Assembly: GCA_007922195.1 (NCBI GenBank)
Contig: ML682028.1
Coordinates: 17,575,053-17,639,052, forward strand
From: Podocnemis expansa
Lineage: Eukaryota > Chordata > Testudines > Podocnemididae
Direction of reading: 5' to 3'
Length of the DNA stretch: 64,000 nt
Position 1 is the stretch's first letter. Every line of letters begins with the position of its first letter. This document shows positions 13,095 through 24,305 of this stretch, piece by piece. A model generated the notes under the pieces. The model did not search any database, was not told where the DNA came from, and saw nothing but the letters and a program-made list of their open reading frames with translations. A program made the position numbers and the translations under genes.

Positions 13095-13956
13095 TGAACA
13101 AGGAGTCCTGTGACACTTTTAAAGACTAACAAATTTATTTATTGCATGAGCTTTTGTGGGTGGAATCCCGCTTTGTCAGACACATGAAATGGAAAATTTA
13201 CCAGTAGGGAAGAGAAAAATAAATGCAGTGAATGGTAAGTCACAAGATCCGATCAGACTATTTCAGCAAAGCAAACAAGTTCTTTCAATTCAAAGAGTGT
13301 GGAACAACAGATAAGAAGGTGGGAGCTTGAAAGCAGGCGCTTAGCCAGCCCTGCTGTCTGGCTGGGCCCCTTACTCTTCAGGGTGGGCCCGTCCAGTCCT
13401 GCTTCTGGTCACGTAACTGGAAGCTTCTTGCCAACGCTCCAGTTGTCGAGTGTCAGGAGACGGAGGGATGGGGAGAGGCAGCCTAACCCCTGCCGCAGAG
13501 CTGAAACTACAAGAAAGGAGCATCCACCCCCTTCAGTCTTCCCACAGCTGCTCCTCTGCCTACAGCGATGCTGCTTGTAGCCACCTGCTGCCACAGCAGC
13601 AAATTCACACCACCTCCGGGCTCTGTGGTGGGTGGGCAGGCCTGCCAACCAACTGGGTGGGCATGTGCCCACCTGAGCCCACCAGTAGCTACATCCCTGG
13701 CTGAAAAAAAGGAAGTTACCTTCTGTAATGAAAAAACTAGCCCACAATTGATTTGTCAAAATAATCTGAACTGATCTTGTAGCTTGCCCTTCACTGCATT
13801 TATTTTTCCTTTCCATGCTGTAAGATTTCCATTTCAAGCATTGGAATTCCACCCACAAAAGCTCATGTTATAAATAAATTTTTTAGTCTTTGGAAGTGCC
13901 ACAGAATTCCTTATTTGTTTTGCTGAGCTAAACAAACCCAGCTACCCCACTGGAAC
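13095..13956. mobile_element. Large inverted pair of Penelope-like 3' ends
   Basis: The left arm (about 13095-13330) is the reverse-complemented 3' region and aligns with the 58.09-kb element over the cagataagaag block. The right arm (about 13710-13956) is a forward copy ending with ...acaaacccagctaccccactggaac. About 380 bp of GC-richer sequence separates them. Both arms carry the aataaattt...gtcttt block. No convincing TSD is seen. ORFs reading through here are repeat-derived. Confidence 0.7.
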
Positions 13957-14200
13957 TAGGCTACAGGCAGTTGCTCAATTCGTTTTAGTAAAACCTGATT
14001 GCCATCACAAGCTCTACAACACAGAGAGACTCCTCAGGCATCTCAGATACGTTTGGTGTTGTGGGCATAGGATTTTTGTTGCTATGTTGCTTTTTGAAGT
14101 CTAACCAGCCTCTTTTTTTGTGCCATGCCACAAGAGTTTGTTGAAATAACCAAACCTGGAGCCTGGGGTCAAATCTGTTAAAGTCAATGGAAAGGCTCCC

Positions 14201-14602
14201 AGGGTATGTCAACACTGGAGCCTTAGGTCAACGTAACAATGGTTAAGTCGACCTACAGACTCCTGTGGCCACACTGGGCTTTTATTAAGGCAACTTAAGC
14301 ACTTCCTTAAGTCACCTTAATAACACCATCTCTCAAGGTTGACTTAACACTTAAGTCAACCTTATTAAGTCAACTTAAGCCAATGTAGCCAGGGAAAGAC
14401 CTTAGGTTGACCGAATTGGCTTCCAGACCCCTTCCCAGAGTTCCTGGCTACCAGGGACAGCTACCCACAATGCACCACTCCTCCATTGACCTAACACCTG
14501 CCAGTGTGGATGCAGGCAATGAACAGGAGTTTTCAGTGTGGACTCTCTAAGTCAACTTAACAAGGTCAACTTTAAGTTGAGCTTCCAGTGCAGACATACC
14601 CT
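14201..14602. mobile_element. MITE rich in TTAAGTCAACTTAA-type palindromes
   Basis: TIRs AGGGTATGTCAACACTGGAG and CTTCCAGTGCAGACATACCCT pair at most positions. The 400-bp body repeats short palindromes of the aagttgacttaa type and encodes nothing recognisable. No clear TSD was found. Confidence 0.8.
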
Positions 14603-14757
14603 TATTGATTTCAGTGGGAATTGGATCCATAATGAATAGAATTCTGCAAGTCTCCCACGTATACACAGCAGCAATCAGGTGGCTAAGTGGGGGGACATAA
14701 GTTTTTCACTAGCAAACAAGCAAGTGCATACCCTGGTTCTCCACTGTGCTTCACTTT

Positions 14758-15264
14758 GGGTATGTCCACACATCTCTTTTATTTCAAAATAACACTGGTT
14801 ATTCCGAAATAAAAGTGATTAGGTCCACACAACGTATTCTTATTTTGAAATGAGGGGCTCCGTCATTTCAAAAGAAGAGCTGTCATTTCAAAATAGCTTA
14901 AAACTTCTTTAAATCGAAACGACTGTTATTTCGAAATGGTTATTTCAAAATAACGCCATTCGGATGTGTTATTTCAAAATAACCATTATTTCAAAATAAC
15001 ACTTTTGCCCTTCTCCTTCCCAGGGTGCCTTCCTTTTAGCCTATATTGGGTGGGTGTATGGCCAGGGAGGGGGCCATGTTGCCACGCCTCCCATGGTGCC
15101 CCTCTCCTAAAGCGAAATAGCAAGTCCTGTGTTTGGACATGCTATTTTGCTTTGAGCTTTTCACTTAATTCGAATTAACTTATTTCAAAATAAGGACTTT
15201 ATTTCAAAATAACTCATTTCGAAGTAACTTATTTCAAAATAACTATGCATGTGTGGACATAGCC
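14758..15264. mobile_element. MITE rich in TTATTTCAAAATAAC palindromes
   Basis: TIRs GGGTATGTCCACACAT and ATGTGTGGACATAGCC match in 15 of 16 positions. The body holds about ten copies of ttatttcaaaataa-like palindromes on both sides of a GC-richer core (15010-15110). It lies only 155 bp from the preceding MITE, with which it shares the GGGTATGTC terminus. Confidence 0.8.
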
Positions 15265-16731
15265 TTCATGCACCAATTTGTAACAATGCAAAGCAGGTGA
15301 TAAATGGTTCCATTCTGATTTTCTTACATTTTATACTCCCCTTCCACTCACTTCGCACTGGTCTAAACAAGTCAGAGGCTCAGCAAGGAGGAGCAAGCTC
15401 ACAACTCAGTACATTGATGTAACAGATTAGAATGGTGAAAGGCTAATATTGGAGAAAAGAAAGTCATACACAGGAGATTAGATTTCCTGGTAAATACTGA
15501 TATACGTTCCAATAAGAAAATCATGTCTAGCTTCCATAGTACTTGGCTCATAAGAAATGTCAGTCTTCTTATCTCAGATTATGAGCTGGGTTAACCTTTA
15601 ACAAACAAGGGTATCAGCTATAATGGGTTCATGTACATACCAGCATACGCAATCTAACTATATATCCAGGTTTGCAGAGTTCACAACAAACCTCAGTTGG
15701 CATGTGCTTTCCTAGATGATGTTCGATAAGGTTTTAAATTAAAAGTCACTAATACACATTCAATCACCATAAAAGAGAAAACAAATGTAACTATTAATCA
15801 CATTCCTGCTCCTTTAGTACTTTTTCTTGTCCTGAAAGGAGTCTCCTTGGCAGAAGTTCAGCATTAGTGAGGCGAATTCACTCTGAAGGGCACTACGAAT
15901 TTTAAAGGAGCAGGTTGTAGCTCTTTTATTACCAGCACCTTCACCTTTTAGCTTTAATAAGGAAAGTTTGGTGTTGATATGTTAAATAGCAAGAGAAAGA
16001 CCTTTATATGCTTGCTCATGTTGAATTATATTAGTATTACCAATCATTAGAACTGCATAACATTTTGACTGAAAATTTTGAACAGTAGGATATTAACATT
16101 CCTACATTAAATGGATTAAAAACTGGCTAACTAATACATCTCAGACTACAACTGTGAATAGCGAATCATCAAGCAAGGCTGTTTCCGGTGAAGTCCTGCA
16201 GGGATTGGTTCTTGCTTCTCTGCTACTTAACTTTTTTATCAATCACCTGGAACAAACCATAAAATTATCACTGATAAAGATGAGACAAAAATTGGGAGAA
16301 TGATAAATAATGAAGAGGATCTGAATCTAGAGCTAGATTGCTTGGTAAACTGGGCACAAAAAAATGATATGTTTTAATATGGCTAAATGTAAACAGCTAC
16401 AACTCTAGGAACAAAGAATATAGGGCATACTTATAGGATGGAGGACACTATCCTGGCAAGCAGTGAGTCTGAAAAAGATTGGTGGGCTTTTAGTGCATGA
16501 TCAACTAAACATGCACTCCCAGTATGGTGTTGTGACCAACAGAGCTAATGCAGTCCTGGGATACTTATGTGATCACTGTGTCCAGTTCTGGTGCCCACAG
16601 TTCAAGAAGGAGGTTGATTAATTGGAGTGGGTTCGGGGAAGAGCCATAGAAATGATTAAGGGATTAGAAATCATGATTTGTAGTTACTCAAACATACCAA
16701 TCTATTTAGTTTAACAATGAGAAGGTTAAGG

Positions 16732-17959
16732 TGTAGCCCATGACTTTACCTAGGTTTGACTTGGAAGCATATCATTATATATATAATATCTCATCTTATA
16801 CATGCATGTCTTTCTTTATAAATTCAAGAATTCTGATTTTATAGTACTAGACATAGCATAAGTGGATAAGTTAGTGTAACTTTTATATTGATAGCTGAAA
16901 CACAAGGTAGTGTACCTGCAGGCCTGTATGAGAAATCATAAGTAACCTGTATGTGGGAGCTCTGCAAAAGTGTATAGTTATGAGTTATTTTTGAGGTGCA
17001 AAATATCAGGCAGGGCAGGTCTGTTTGTTCAACAATCTCCAATGTAAAATCCCCAGATAAGCTGTTCTGGATCATGCTGCATAGTTTAGCAGGTGAATAA
17101 CAACTTGAATAACAACTCAAGGTGGGACTTTGACATTTCATAGAACACACAAACCCCATAAAACTCACAAATAAGAAAAAGGGAAAGGTCATGAGAAATA
17201 TTGAAGTAGACAAAATATGCATCAGTTGTATACACATTCCTATAGCCAATGATATGGATATACCCTGACAATTTCTGGGACAAGAGCCCATATTTGGATG
17301 AACAAGGAGGATCTGACCTAACCTATTTTTAGAAGTATATAAAAGTGCAGACCCTGTTGGTAGGGGGAAAAGGCAGATTGAAGACCTTAGGATTTGGACA
17401 GCAGGGTAGAAGCTTCCAATCCTCAGCTTCCAGTTCTGCCTTTCTCAAGAAAGACCACCACAGACCCATCTTGCTCTTTCTTACCTATCTAGTTTTTCTT
17501 GCTTTAATAAGTTTAAACATATCAGTTAAGGTTGCTAGACTCTGTACTTTTCCTGTCCATTGAGGCATCAGGAGTCATCCTTGGCTCCAGAGTGTAAGTA
17601 TAGTTAGTAACTACAAGTTTTAACAAGAAACATAATCTATCAAATTATAAACTGCATAAGATTTCTTAAATGCATTCTGTGGGTATGAGCTAATTATTAC
17701 ATTGTATATTCATGAGCTAACCTTTTCTCAATTCTATGCTTCATGCTTTTAACAATAAAGGATTTTATAAAGTAATTTAAAATATTTGTGTGACAACTAC
17801 TCTTAACCATTCCCTGGGGGTTCCCAGTTTACGTTTTATAATTTTGTCTGCAGTCAGATTCAGACTCAAACCCAAATTCCCTAGCAAGATTTATTGGCAA
17901 TCCCAATCCAAATACCAAATACCAAATTCCCAATTCAAATAAAAAAGAATCAGGCTACA
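16732..17959 (+). mobile_element. Solo ERV-type LTR inserted in CR1
   Basis: 1,228 bp beginning TGTAGCC and ending GGCTACA, perfect 7-bp inverted termini with the TG...CA hallmark. A TATA box (tatataaaag, about 17335-17344) and a polyA signal (aataaa, about 17753-17758) are in the order expected for U3-R-U5. The flanks taagg and aatgg are a weak 4-5 bp target duplication. CR1 sequence is continuous across the insertion. No internal viral genes are present. Confidence 0.75.
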
Positions 17960-18159
17960 AATGGATGACTTGGTTACCATCTACAAGTATCTACATGGGG
18001 AAAAGATATTTAATAATGGCCTCTTCAGTCTAGTAGAGGAAGGTCTAACATTATCCAAAGTCTGGCAATTGAAAATAGACAAATTCAGATTGGAAGTAAA
18101 GGGTAAATTTTTAACAGTGAGAGTAATAACCATTGGAGCAACTTACCAAGAGTCATGGT

Positions 18160-18244
18160 TGAGGTTTTGTTGCCTGCATTGTGCAGAAGGTCAGACTAGA
18201 TGATCTTATTGGTCTCTTCTGACCTTAGAGCCTATAAATCAATG
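18160..18244 (+). mobile_element. Short CR1 3' end nested in CR1
   Basis: An 85-bp insert carrying gcagaaggtcagactagatg and ttctgacctta, the CR1 terminus. It is bracketed by CATGGT at 18154-18159 and 18245-18250. The older CR1 reads through when the insert is ignored. Confidence 0.7.
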
Positions 18245-18395
18245 CATGGTGGAGTCTCTGTCACTGAAAATTGGATGTTTTTCTAACAGCTCTGACCAAG
18301 GAATTATTTTGGGGAACATTCTAGGCATTGTTTTGTGCAAGAGATCAGACTAGATGATGACGATGGTTCCTTCTTGCCTTGGAGTCTCTGAATCC

Positions 18396-19589
18396 CTCTC
18401 ATCATAGCATCTAGGAATCACAGTCATGGATCTGGACCACACTGCACAAGGTGCTAGGCAAATACCAGACAAAAAAGTCCTTCCCAAGGACCTTACACTG
18501 TAACAGCCAGCTCTGTATCTAATCCTACTGAATTCACTGATGCTATTTGGAAGGTATGGTGACACCCAGCTTGAGTGCATATGTGTCTGGTCCCAGATGG
18601 TTTTTAAACTTCAGCATGTTTTAATACACTTCATCCTTATAACCATCATTTTTAATAAACAAGTACTGTGTCAAGGTTTACACCTGCCTTCATTGATGCC
18701 AGTGGCCAGACTCTTCTTGACACACCCCCTTACTGAGCAGAAATCCTCTTTGTTAACTTGTATTTAAAATGAGCTTTTGTAAATAAATAGGTTGAATAAA
18801 AATCAGCGCAATCACAGCACATTTGAACACATTCATTGCAAAACATTAGTCAGGGTTTTATTCCACCTCCTTTTGGGTCTTAGCCCTCCAAGCCTAGAGC
18901 CTCAAAGCTATTTTAGGTGCCTAAACTTCAATGACACCTAAAAATCTGGAGGATCTGGGCATCATCATCAAACACACATTTTATACTAAAGACTGTGGCA
19001 CCAGCCAGAATGACCACAGTTCATGATGTTGCATAAGGCATTGTATGGTAAGTTCCCAGAACTGGCTCAGCCTATGACTCCACTAATCAGGGGGCTGCCC
19101 CTGGGCAGATTTTGAGAGAGGGGCATAGTAGAATATTTTTCCCATCCTGGTAACCCAGTCGAAGGGTATGCAATGCCTGAGGTCAAATGTGAGAACAAGA
19201 CCCAGAACCGTGGGTTCAAGAAAAACATTGCAGAAAAGCCCAGAACTACCAATAAAAGGACTGTGTTTCCTGATTCACTAGTTTTGAGTGATTTATCATA
19301 AAAGCAAGATGATTCCAGGTCTGGGCAAGGGTGAATCCTACAATTGTCTGTGCAAAGTGCACACCCTGAAGTCAGAGGACATTCCATGTGCTGAAGGCTT
19401 GCAGCGTTAACCCATTCACCTAAAATTCACCCCTCTGTGCAGACATGCAGCCCACAGTCTAGGCAGCATTTACATCCTCCAAACAGGATGTAAGTGGAAC
19501 AGGCGTTGCACCAAGGTCTCGTGACTGGCCCTCTGCAAAGGGGTGTATTTTGCAGATAGAAGTGAAAAGGAAGGAAATCTGAGAACTAA
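18396..19589. other. Intergenic, nothing recognised
   Basis: No coding exon or nameable repeat was seen. Confidence 0.55.
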
Positions 19590-19830
19590 GGGCAGGTCTA
19601 CACTGCCTGCCCTTTTCAGTGACAGGTGAACTGAGATATGCAAGTTACTTGAAATAACTTGCGTACCTTAGTTAAATATGTAACTCCCGGCTTGTCCACT
19701 GTGCTCAGTCAAAAGAAGGGGGCCTCCCTTCCCTTCAGCACTACCCAGTTGCCAGAGTGGTGTTCCAAGATCAAACTTCCTGATCAACTGAGCGGGTCTC
19801 CACAGACCCTAGCAATTGGTCAGGAAGTTT
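19590..19830. mobile_element. Truncated MITE, left end only
   Basis: Begins agggcaggtctacactgcctg, like the left terminus of the related MITEs. No matching right end was found. Inside, an inverted pair aaacttcctgatcaa / ttggtcaggaagttt is visible at about 19773-19831. Confidence 0.45.
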
Positions 19831-19904
19831 GAACTGATGGTGACTGCCCTATGCTCATTGTCATAATGTAATCAGAGCAATTAGAAATGAAAAATTCTCC
19901 TCTG

Positions 19905-20130
19905 ATCCCTTATAGTCTATGTAGGGTCATCAACTCGAGCACATTTTCTAGTGCTTTGTCCAGTCTTACTTTAAATGTCCTAAGTAAGGACCTTCAACCA
20001 CTTCTGCTCCATTTGCTTCTCAGGCACCTATTTCCCTGAACTATTATGGCATTCATTGTATTGCAATGAGGTTATGGACTGAGCAACTGCTTTATAATAA
20101 CACCTAGAAATGGGAAGTTGTTTTCCGAAT
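19905..20130 (+). repeat. Possible CR1-related fragment
   Basis: Contains tccagtcttactttaaatgtcc and caaccacttctgctccattt, resembling sequence common in turtle CR1-derived repeats. Heavily diverged. Confidence 0.35.
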
Positions 20131-20162
20131 TGTTTCTGATAACTTATAATACTCAAGTCTAA

Positions 20163-20404
20163 GGCCATGTCTACACTTACAGACCTTACAGCAGTACTCA
20201 CTTATATCTGCTCTATGCCGACAGAAGAGAACTCTCCCATCGCCATAATTAAAAAACCCCTATGAGCAGTGGTAACTCCCACCAACATTGCACTATCCAC
20301 ATGGGCACTTTTGTCAATGAAGCTTATGTTGGTCAAGAGGGTAGTTTTTTCACATCCCTGACCAACAAAAGTTTACCAACAAAACTGCTAGTGTAGACTT
20401 AGCC
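20163..20404. mobile_element. MITE with gtctacact termini
   Basis: Starts GGCCATGTCTACACTTACAG and ends CTGCTAGTGTAGACTTAGCC; the ends pair with few mismatches. The body is about 240 bp and non-coding. Confidence 0.65.
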
Positions 20405-20454
20405 AAAACTCTAAGAACATAGGTAAACCTCTCCAATGGCCATGATGTCTAGAT

Positions 20455-20939
20455 CAACGGTTGCCAATCTTTTTAGTTCAATGGCTACAGATATCATTTT
20501 TAACAACCCTAAAGAGCCACCATTCTCTGTCAGCAGACCTCTCACCCCTGCAACCACGTGGGAAGAGTTCATCTCCTGCCTCCCCAGCTGCAGCAGGGGA
20601 ACTGCACGCATCTTATAGCCCTGTGTGCCCTACCTGTGTCCCTAGGCAATGGCTCATGTCTGCAGTCAGGGGGAAAAGAAGATCAGCGCTCCCCTACCTC
20701 TGGCTCCCTGCACCTATAGACCTAGCCCAACTTCCCTGCTACAGGCATGAGGAGAGGAGCACTGATCTCCCGTCCCCTTGTTTGCAGGAAGGAGCCTACA
20801 TCTGTCTTTTACCCTGCTGAAACATGCTCCACCTGCGTTCTTAGGCCATGGATCCCTTCTGCAGCCAGCAGGAGGGGAGCCACTTTGAAAACCACCAAGG
20901 GCCATTTTTGGCTCCCGGGGTGCAGGTTGGGAATCACTA
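20455..20939. mobile_element. hAT-like non-autonomous element
   Basis: Ends resemble CAGTGGTTCCCAACC (left caacggttgccaatctt, right gcaggttgggaatcacta). Flanks GTCTAGAT and GTTTGGAT agree in 6 of 8 positions. Several overlapping ORFs here are chance frames in its GC-rich centre. Confidence 0.6.
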
Positions 20940-23644
20940 GTTTGGATTGTGGTTTATTTTCTAAGCAATAACACTCTAGTCTGGACCAGCATTCAGATGT
21001 TTCTCCTGTAGGAGCCAAAAACCGTGACTTTGACTGCCCAGCATAGCAACCTGTAAAGCCCCTTCATTTCTCACAACCCACGGCATGGTTATAATTATAT
21101 CAGAATTTCCAGTCTCTTGTAGAGACTGAGAGTTTCCCACATCCACTCTGAACAGTGTGTGTCTCAGACCAGGCACAAAGGGTTTATTTTCCCCTTCTCT
21201 TTGTATTGTACTAGTCTGCAGTTTTCATGTCGCACCTTCACAAAGAAGATGAGATTCGGTATTGCAATTTGCAGCAGCTGAAAAAGAGGAACTGAGATAG
21301 AACTGCACGTATAGGTCTTTTTTAGAAAGGCACAGGACTTTGTGAGATTCCTCCCCTCCCCGCACAGTCAGCACCATGACCTTCTAGCTGCCCCAACTGT
21401 CATCACTTGTCTGTCATCCTCTCCCCTACCCAACCTCTCTTTTCTTCCGATGACAGTCATTCTTTTTCTTCTCCACCAGTATCACCTTCCCCTATGCCAA
21501 TTTCCTCTTCTTCACCACACTCACCCTGCTTTCACCCCATCTCCCAACCATTCCCATCACCTCTTTTTCTCCCTATCATCAGCCTCTCCCGTTTTGCCCC
21601 AAATACTACCATCAGCCTCTTCTCCACTGTAATCTCCATGATACGCCTTCCTCTAAGGTTTCCTCAATCCTTTCAAGGAGGCAGGGTGAATTGTTAGAAA
21701 ACCCCTTTTTTTTTTTTGGAAATCAAAATGTAACAGTATCAAAGATGTCCGTATGTCCTGCCTTCTCCACCCCAACAGCTACCACATTAGTGACAACTTC
21801 ACAAAATTATACAGGCTCATAAATGCCCCATGCGCTAGGCCTTTCTCAGCGCTAGCTTCTCTGCTGCTTTGTTTTCTCATCTCACTCCTTGAGAACAGGG
21901 ATAGAATAGCCTGGCGGCTGTCCCGGCAACAAGAGTAAACATTCATGAGCCGGTCCAGATTTATCTTGAGAGAAGTGGTTATTTCTAACGACAAATACAG
22001 AACAGAAAGGCCCCAGGGAGGGAATCATGTTGTGTTTCAGAACCTCTGTGCGGCTTCCACATACACCCCAAAGGCTCTCCAGTTTCCTGTAGTAAATCGG
22101 TGAAACATCACGTTAATTTGGAATTGATTGTGCCATAGAATGCTGTGCAAAGGGGAGAAATATTTGCATTTCTAGGAGCATTGCAGTGGCCTGCAAAACT
22201 ATTCCAGGAGCCTCTTGTTCACTAGGGCAGTATAGGCTATGGCTCTGATCCAAACCCTGCTGACATCAGTAGGAAACCAGTGACTACAGCAGGCGCTGAA
22301 TCAGGCCTCAAATGACATGCATGTGCAGCAAGACACATCTGGACTCTGGCCATCTGAAGTTTTGCTAGAGACTTCCTTTAGCCTCTCTCTGCAGCCCAGG
22401 TGCATTTCTACCAAAGCCCCATTTGTGCAAGGATTCTTGAGTGTCTGGTTGAGACTCCTCCCAAGATGCTACTTTTTGCCTACAGGCTTTTTCATATCCA
22501 TACTCGTGTGCGTGAGAGATTTAATCAGAGGGGTACTTACTTGCCCCTCAGGGGCCTAGGGAGGAAAGATTGCAAAAGGCTTTAGAGAGAGCACAAGATG
22601 TGTAAATAGGAGTGACTCTGAATCATAGTGTAAGCGGATCAGGAACCTGTCAAAAATCCTTCTGTGTGTCTTGGTTTAACATGCCAAGAAGACTGATGCT
22701 GTGACCCTTCGGACTTAGCCAGCAGCATATAAATCATAGTGAATTGGCTGCTCCTTTTATCCACAGAAAGTTCAAGCATTTCCTCTGAGCTCAGCTGCAC
22801 TGTATGACATAGGCAGGATCTCTCTCGAAGAGGCAGGATCCAGACCAGTGAGAGCATCATAAGTCAAAGCAGTGTTGGTTTTTCTGTTCAGCTCCAACAC
22901 ATGAGATCATAGATCATTAGCAAATTACACCTGTGACCCCCTTTGGTTTGGCCCTTTGTTTAATCTGAAAGCCAGATACAATCGCTGATTAATGGGAGCC
23001 AGCTAGTTACAGTGTTTGAGTCCATGAGGTGCTGTTTGGTGAGTGACGTTGATAGGAAAAGAGAGAATTACACCCTACAGCTGGGATACTGGAACTGCTC
23101 AGCCTTCCTCTCTCCCTTTTCAAACAAAAACAGGACTCTGAGAGCATCTGTTTGGCAGACAGAGCCACCATCTCTCGTGTCACTAGACTATGAGTTCGGT
23201 GTAAACAGGAAAGGTCCTTGCTGCAGTTATACATAGGTGTCATTATCTGACAGAAAGCAACCTGTTGTCGCCATCTGCTACGCTTCAGTACCTAGTTTCA
23301 TTGTACGCACAGTAGGCTGCCGGACTCACAGTTTAACTAGGCAAAGTTTAAAGCTGCAGTTCAAACCAGTGGGAGCATAAGGTCCGGGTGTCCCTTTCTG
23401 GGTTTGTGTCATTGTCTCAGTGGTTTCCCCTCTCTTTTAAAGGGTTTATTTCAATAAAAAAGGGATTAGGGACTCATAGGCAAACGCTGTAGTCCTCACT
23501 CAGACAAAACCCCCATTGATATCCATGGATCAGAAGTGAAATCAAAAGTTGTGACACACCATCAAACAAAGGTTCCCACTGAAATGAATGAGGTGATCGG
23601 CTTGCAAATAAGTGTCCATGTTACAGCCATCAGTTCAGTGTCAG
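20940..23644. other. Intergenic, nothing recognised
   Basis: A pyrimidine-rich tract at about 21340-21660 generates long but low-complexity ORFs. A poly-T run lies near 21710. Otherwise featureless. Confidence 0.55.
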
Positions 23645-23780
23645 GTTTAGGCACAAGTCAAGTAAGCCGTGTCTTAGGGCCTCACATTATGAGGGGACTC
23701 TAAATATGTCAGAGGTAACTAAGAAGATTTATCATACTGCAAATAAGGATTTTTGCAACATGTATGTTTTATTTAAATCG

Positions 23781-23958
23781 AACATGGAGTCCTATAGCAT
23801 TTTTAAAAGACTAACAAATGTATTTATCGCATGAGCTTTTGAAGTAGGATTTTCTCCTACAAAAGCTCATGCAATAAATAAATTTGTTAGTCTTTAAGTG
23901 ACACATGACTCCGTGTTTGTTTTGCTGAACTAGACTAACACGGCTGCCCCTTTGGAAC
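23781..23958 (+). mobile_element. Hairpin dimer of a Penelope-like 3' end inserted in another repeat
   Basis: Two arms of about 62 nt (about 23781-23845 and 23856-23917) form a near-perfect inverted repeat. The tail ...tagactaacacggctgcccctttggaac follows. The host repeat exists elsewhere in the window without this insert (about 57735-58060). Comparison shows the insert is bracketed by atgttttattta and atattttattca, an imperfect direct repeat. Confidence 0.8.
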
Positions 23959-24043
23959 ATATTTTATTCAGTTGTTTTTCATTGCATCTTTGCCTATCTA
24001 TGTATACATACATTGATGGAATTGATGGAATGCTACTACATAC

Positions 24044-24045
24044 AT

Positions 24046-24101
<56 letters not shown>

Positions 24102-24171
24102 TGCAAATATAACAAATATATAATATATATAATATATATAAATATTATATTAATATATATAAATATAACCA
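24044..24171 (+). repeat. (TA)n(CA)n(TA)n compound microsatellite
   Basis: A short TA run, then about 19 CA units, then a long imperfect TA/AATA tract. All ORFs across it are low complexity. Confidence 0.95.
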
Positions 24172-24305
24172 TTTATCATTTCTTTTTTCTTTACCCTTTC
24201 TGTTCTAATGTAATATGCTTTTTTCTCTTTAATTTTTATGGGATGGGGCCTCTGACTCTTGACGTAGCTTAGGACCTCAGCATGTCTTAATCAGGCCCTG
24301 CTTCA

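Larger units (their letters stand above)
16100..18395 (+). mobile_element. CR1 LINE, 3' portion, split by two later insertions
   Basis: Left part 16100-16731 resembles the end of the CR1 reverse transcriptase frame (gcagggattggttcttg, ctatttagtttaacaatgag) with many frame breaks. It resumes at 17960 (gatgacttggttaccatctac) and runs to the CR1 3' end (tcagactagatgatgacgatgg). An LTR (16732-17959) and a shorter CR1 end (18160-18244) interrupt it. Confidence 0.8.
23645..24305 (+). repeat. Dispersed repeat, copy 1 (with insertions)
   Basis: Left part 23645-23780 and right part 24171-24305 match the intact copy at 57735-58060 (taactaagaagatttatcat, atggggcctctgac, cctcagcatgtcttaat). A Penelope-like hairpin and a microsatellite interrupt this copy. 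Confidence 0.75.

Noticed and set aside
13409..13858. 149-codon minus-strand ORF
   Set aside because: Spans the spacer and right arm of the inverted Penelope-like pair; repeat-derived and not similar to the endonuclease.
16839..17291. 150-codon minus-strand ORF
   Set aside because: Lies wholly inside the solo LTR on the strand opposite to it; no retroviral similarity.
20461..20820. Overlapping ORFs of 60-119 codons
   Set aside because: They fall inside a non-autonomous hAT-like element with no transposase similarity.
24059..24097. CRISPR-like or telomeric array
   Set aside because: A plain CA dinucleotide microsatellite without spacers.
23930..24272. ORFs with Val-Cys and Thr-His runs
   Set aside because: Translation of the (CA)n and (TA)n microsatellite.
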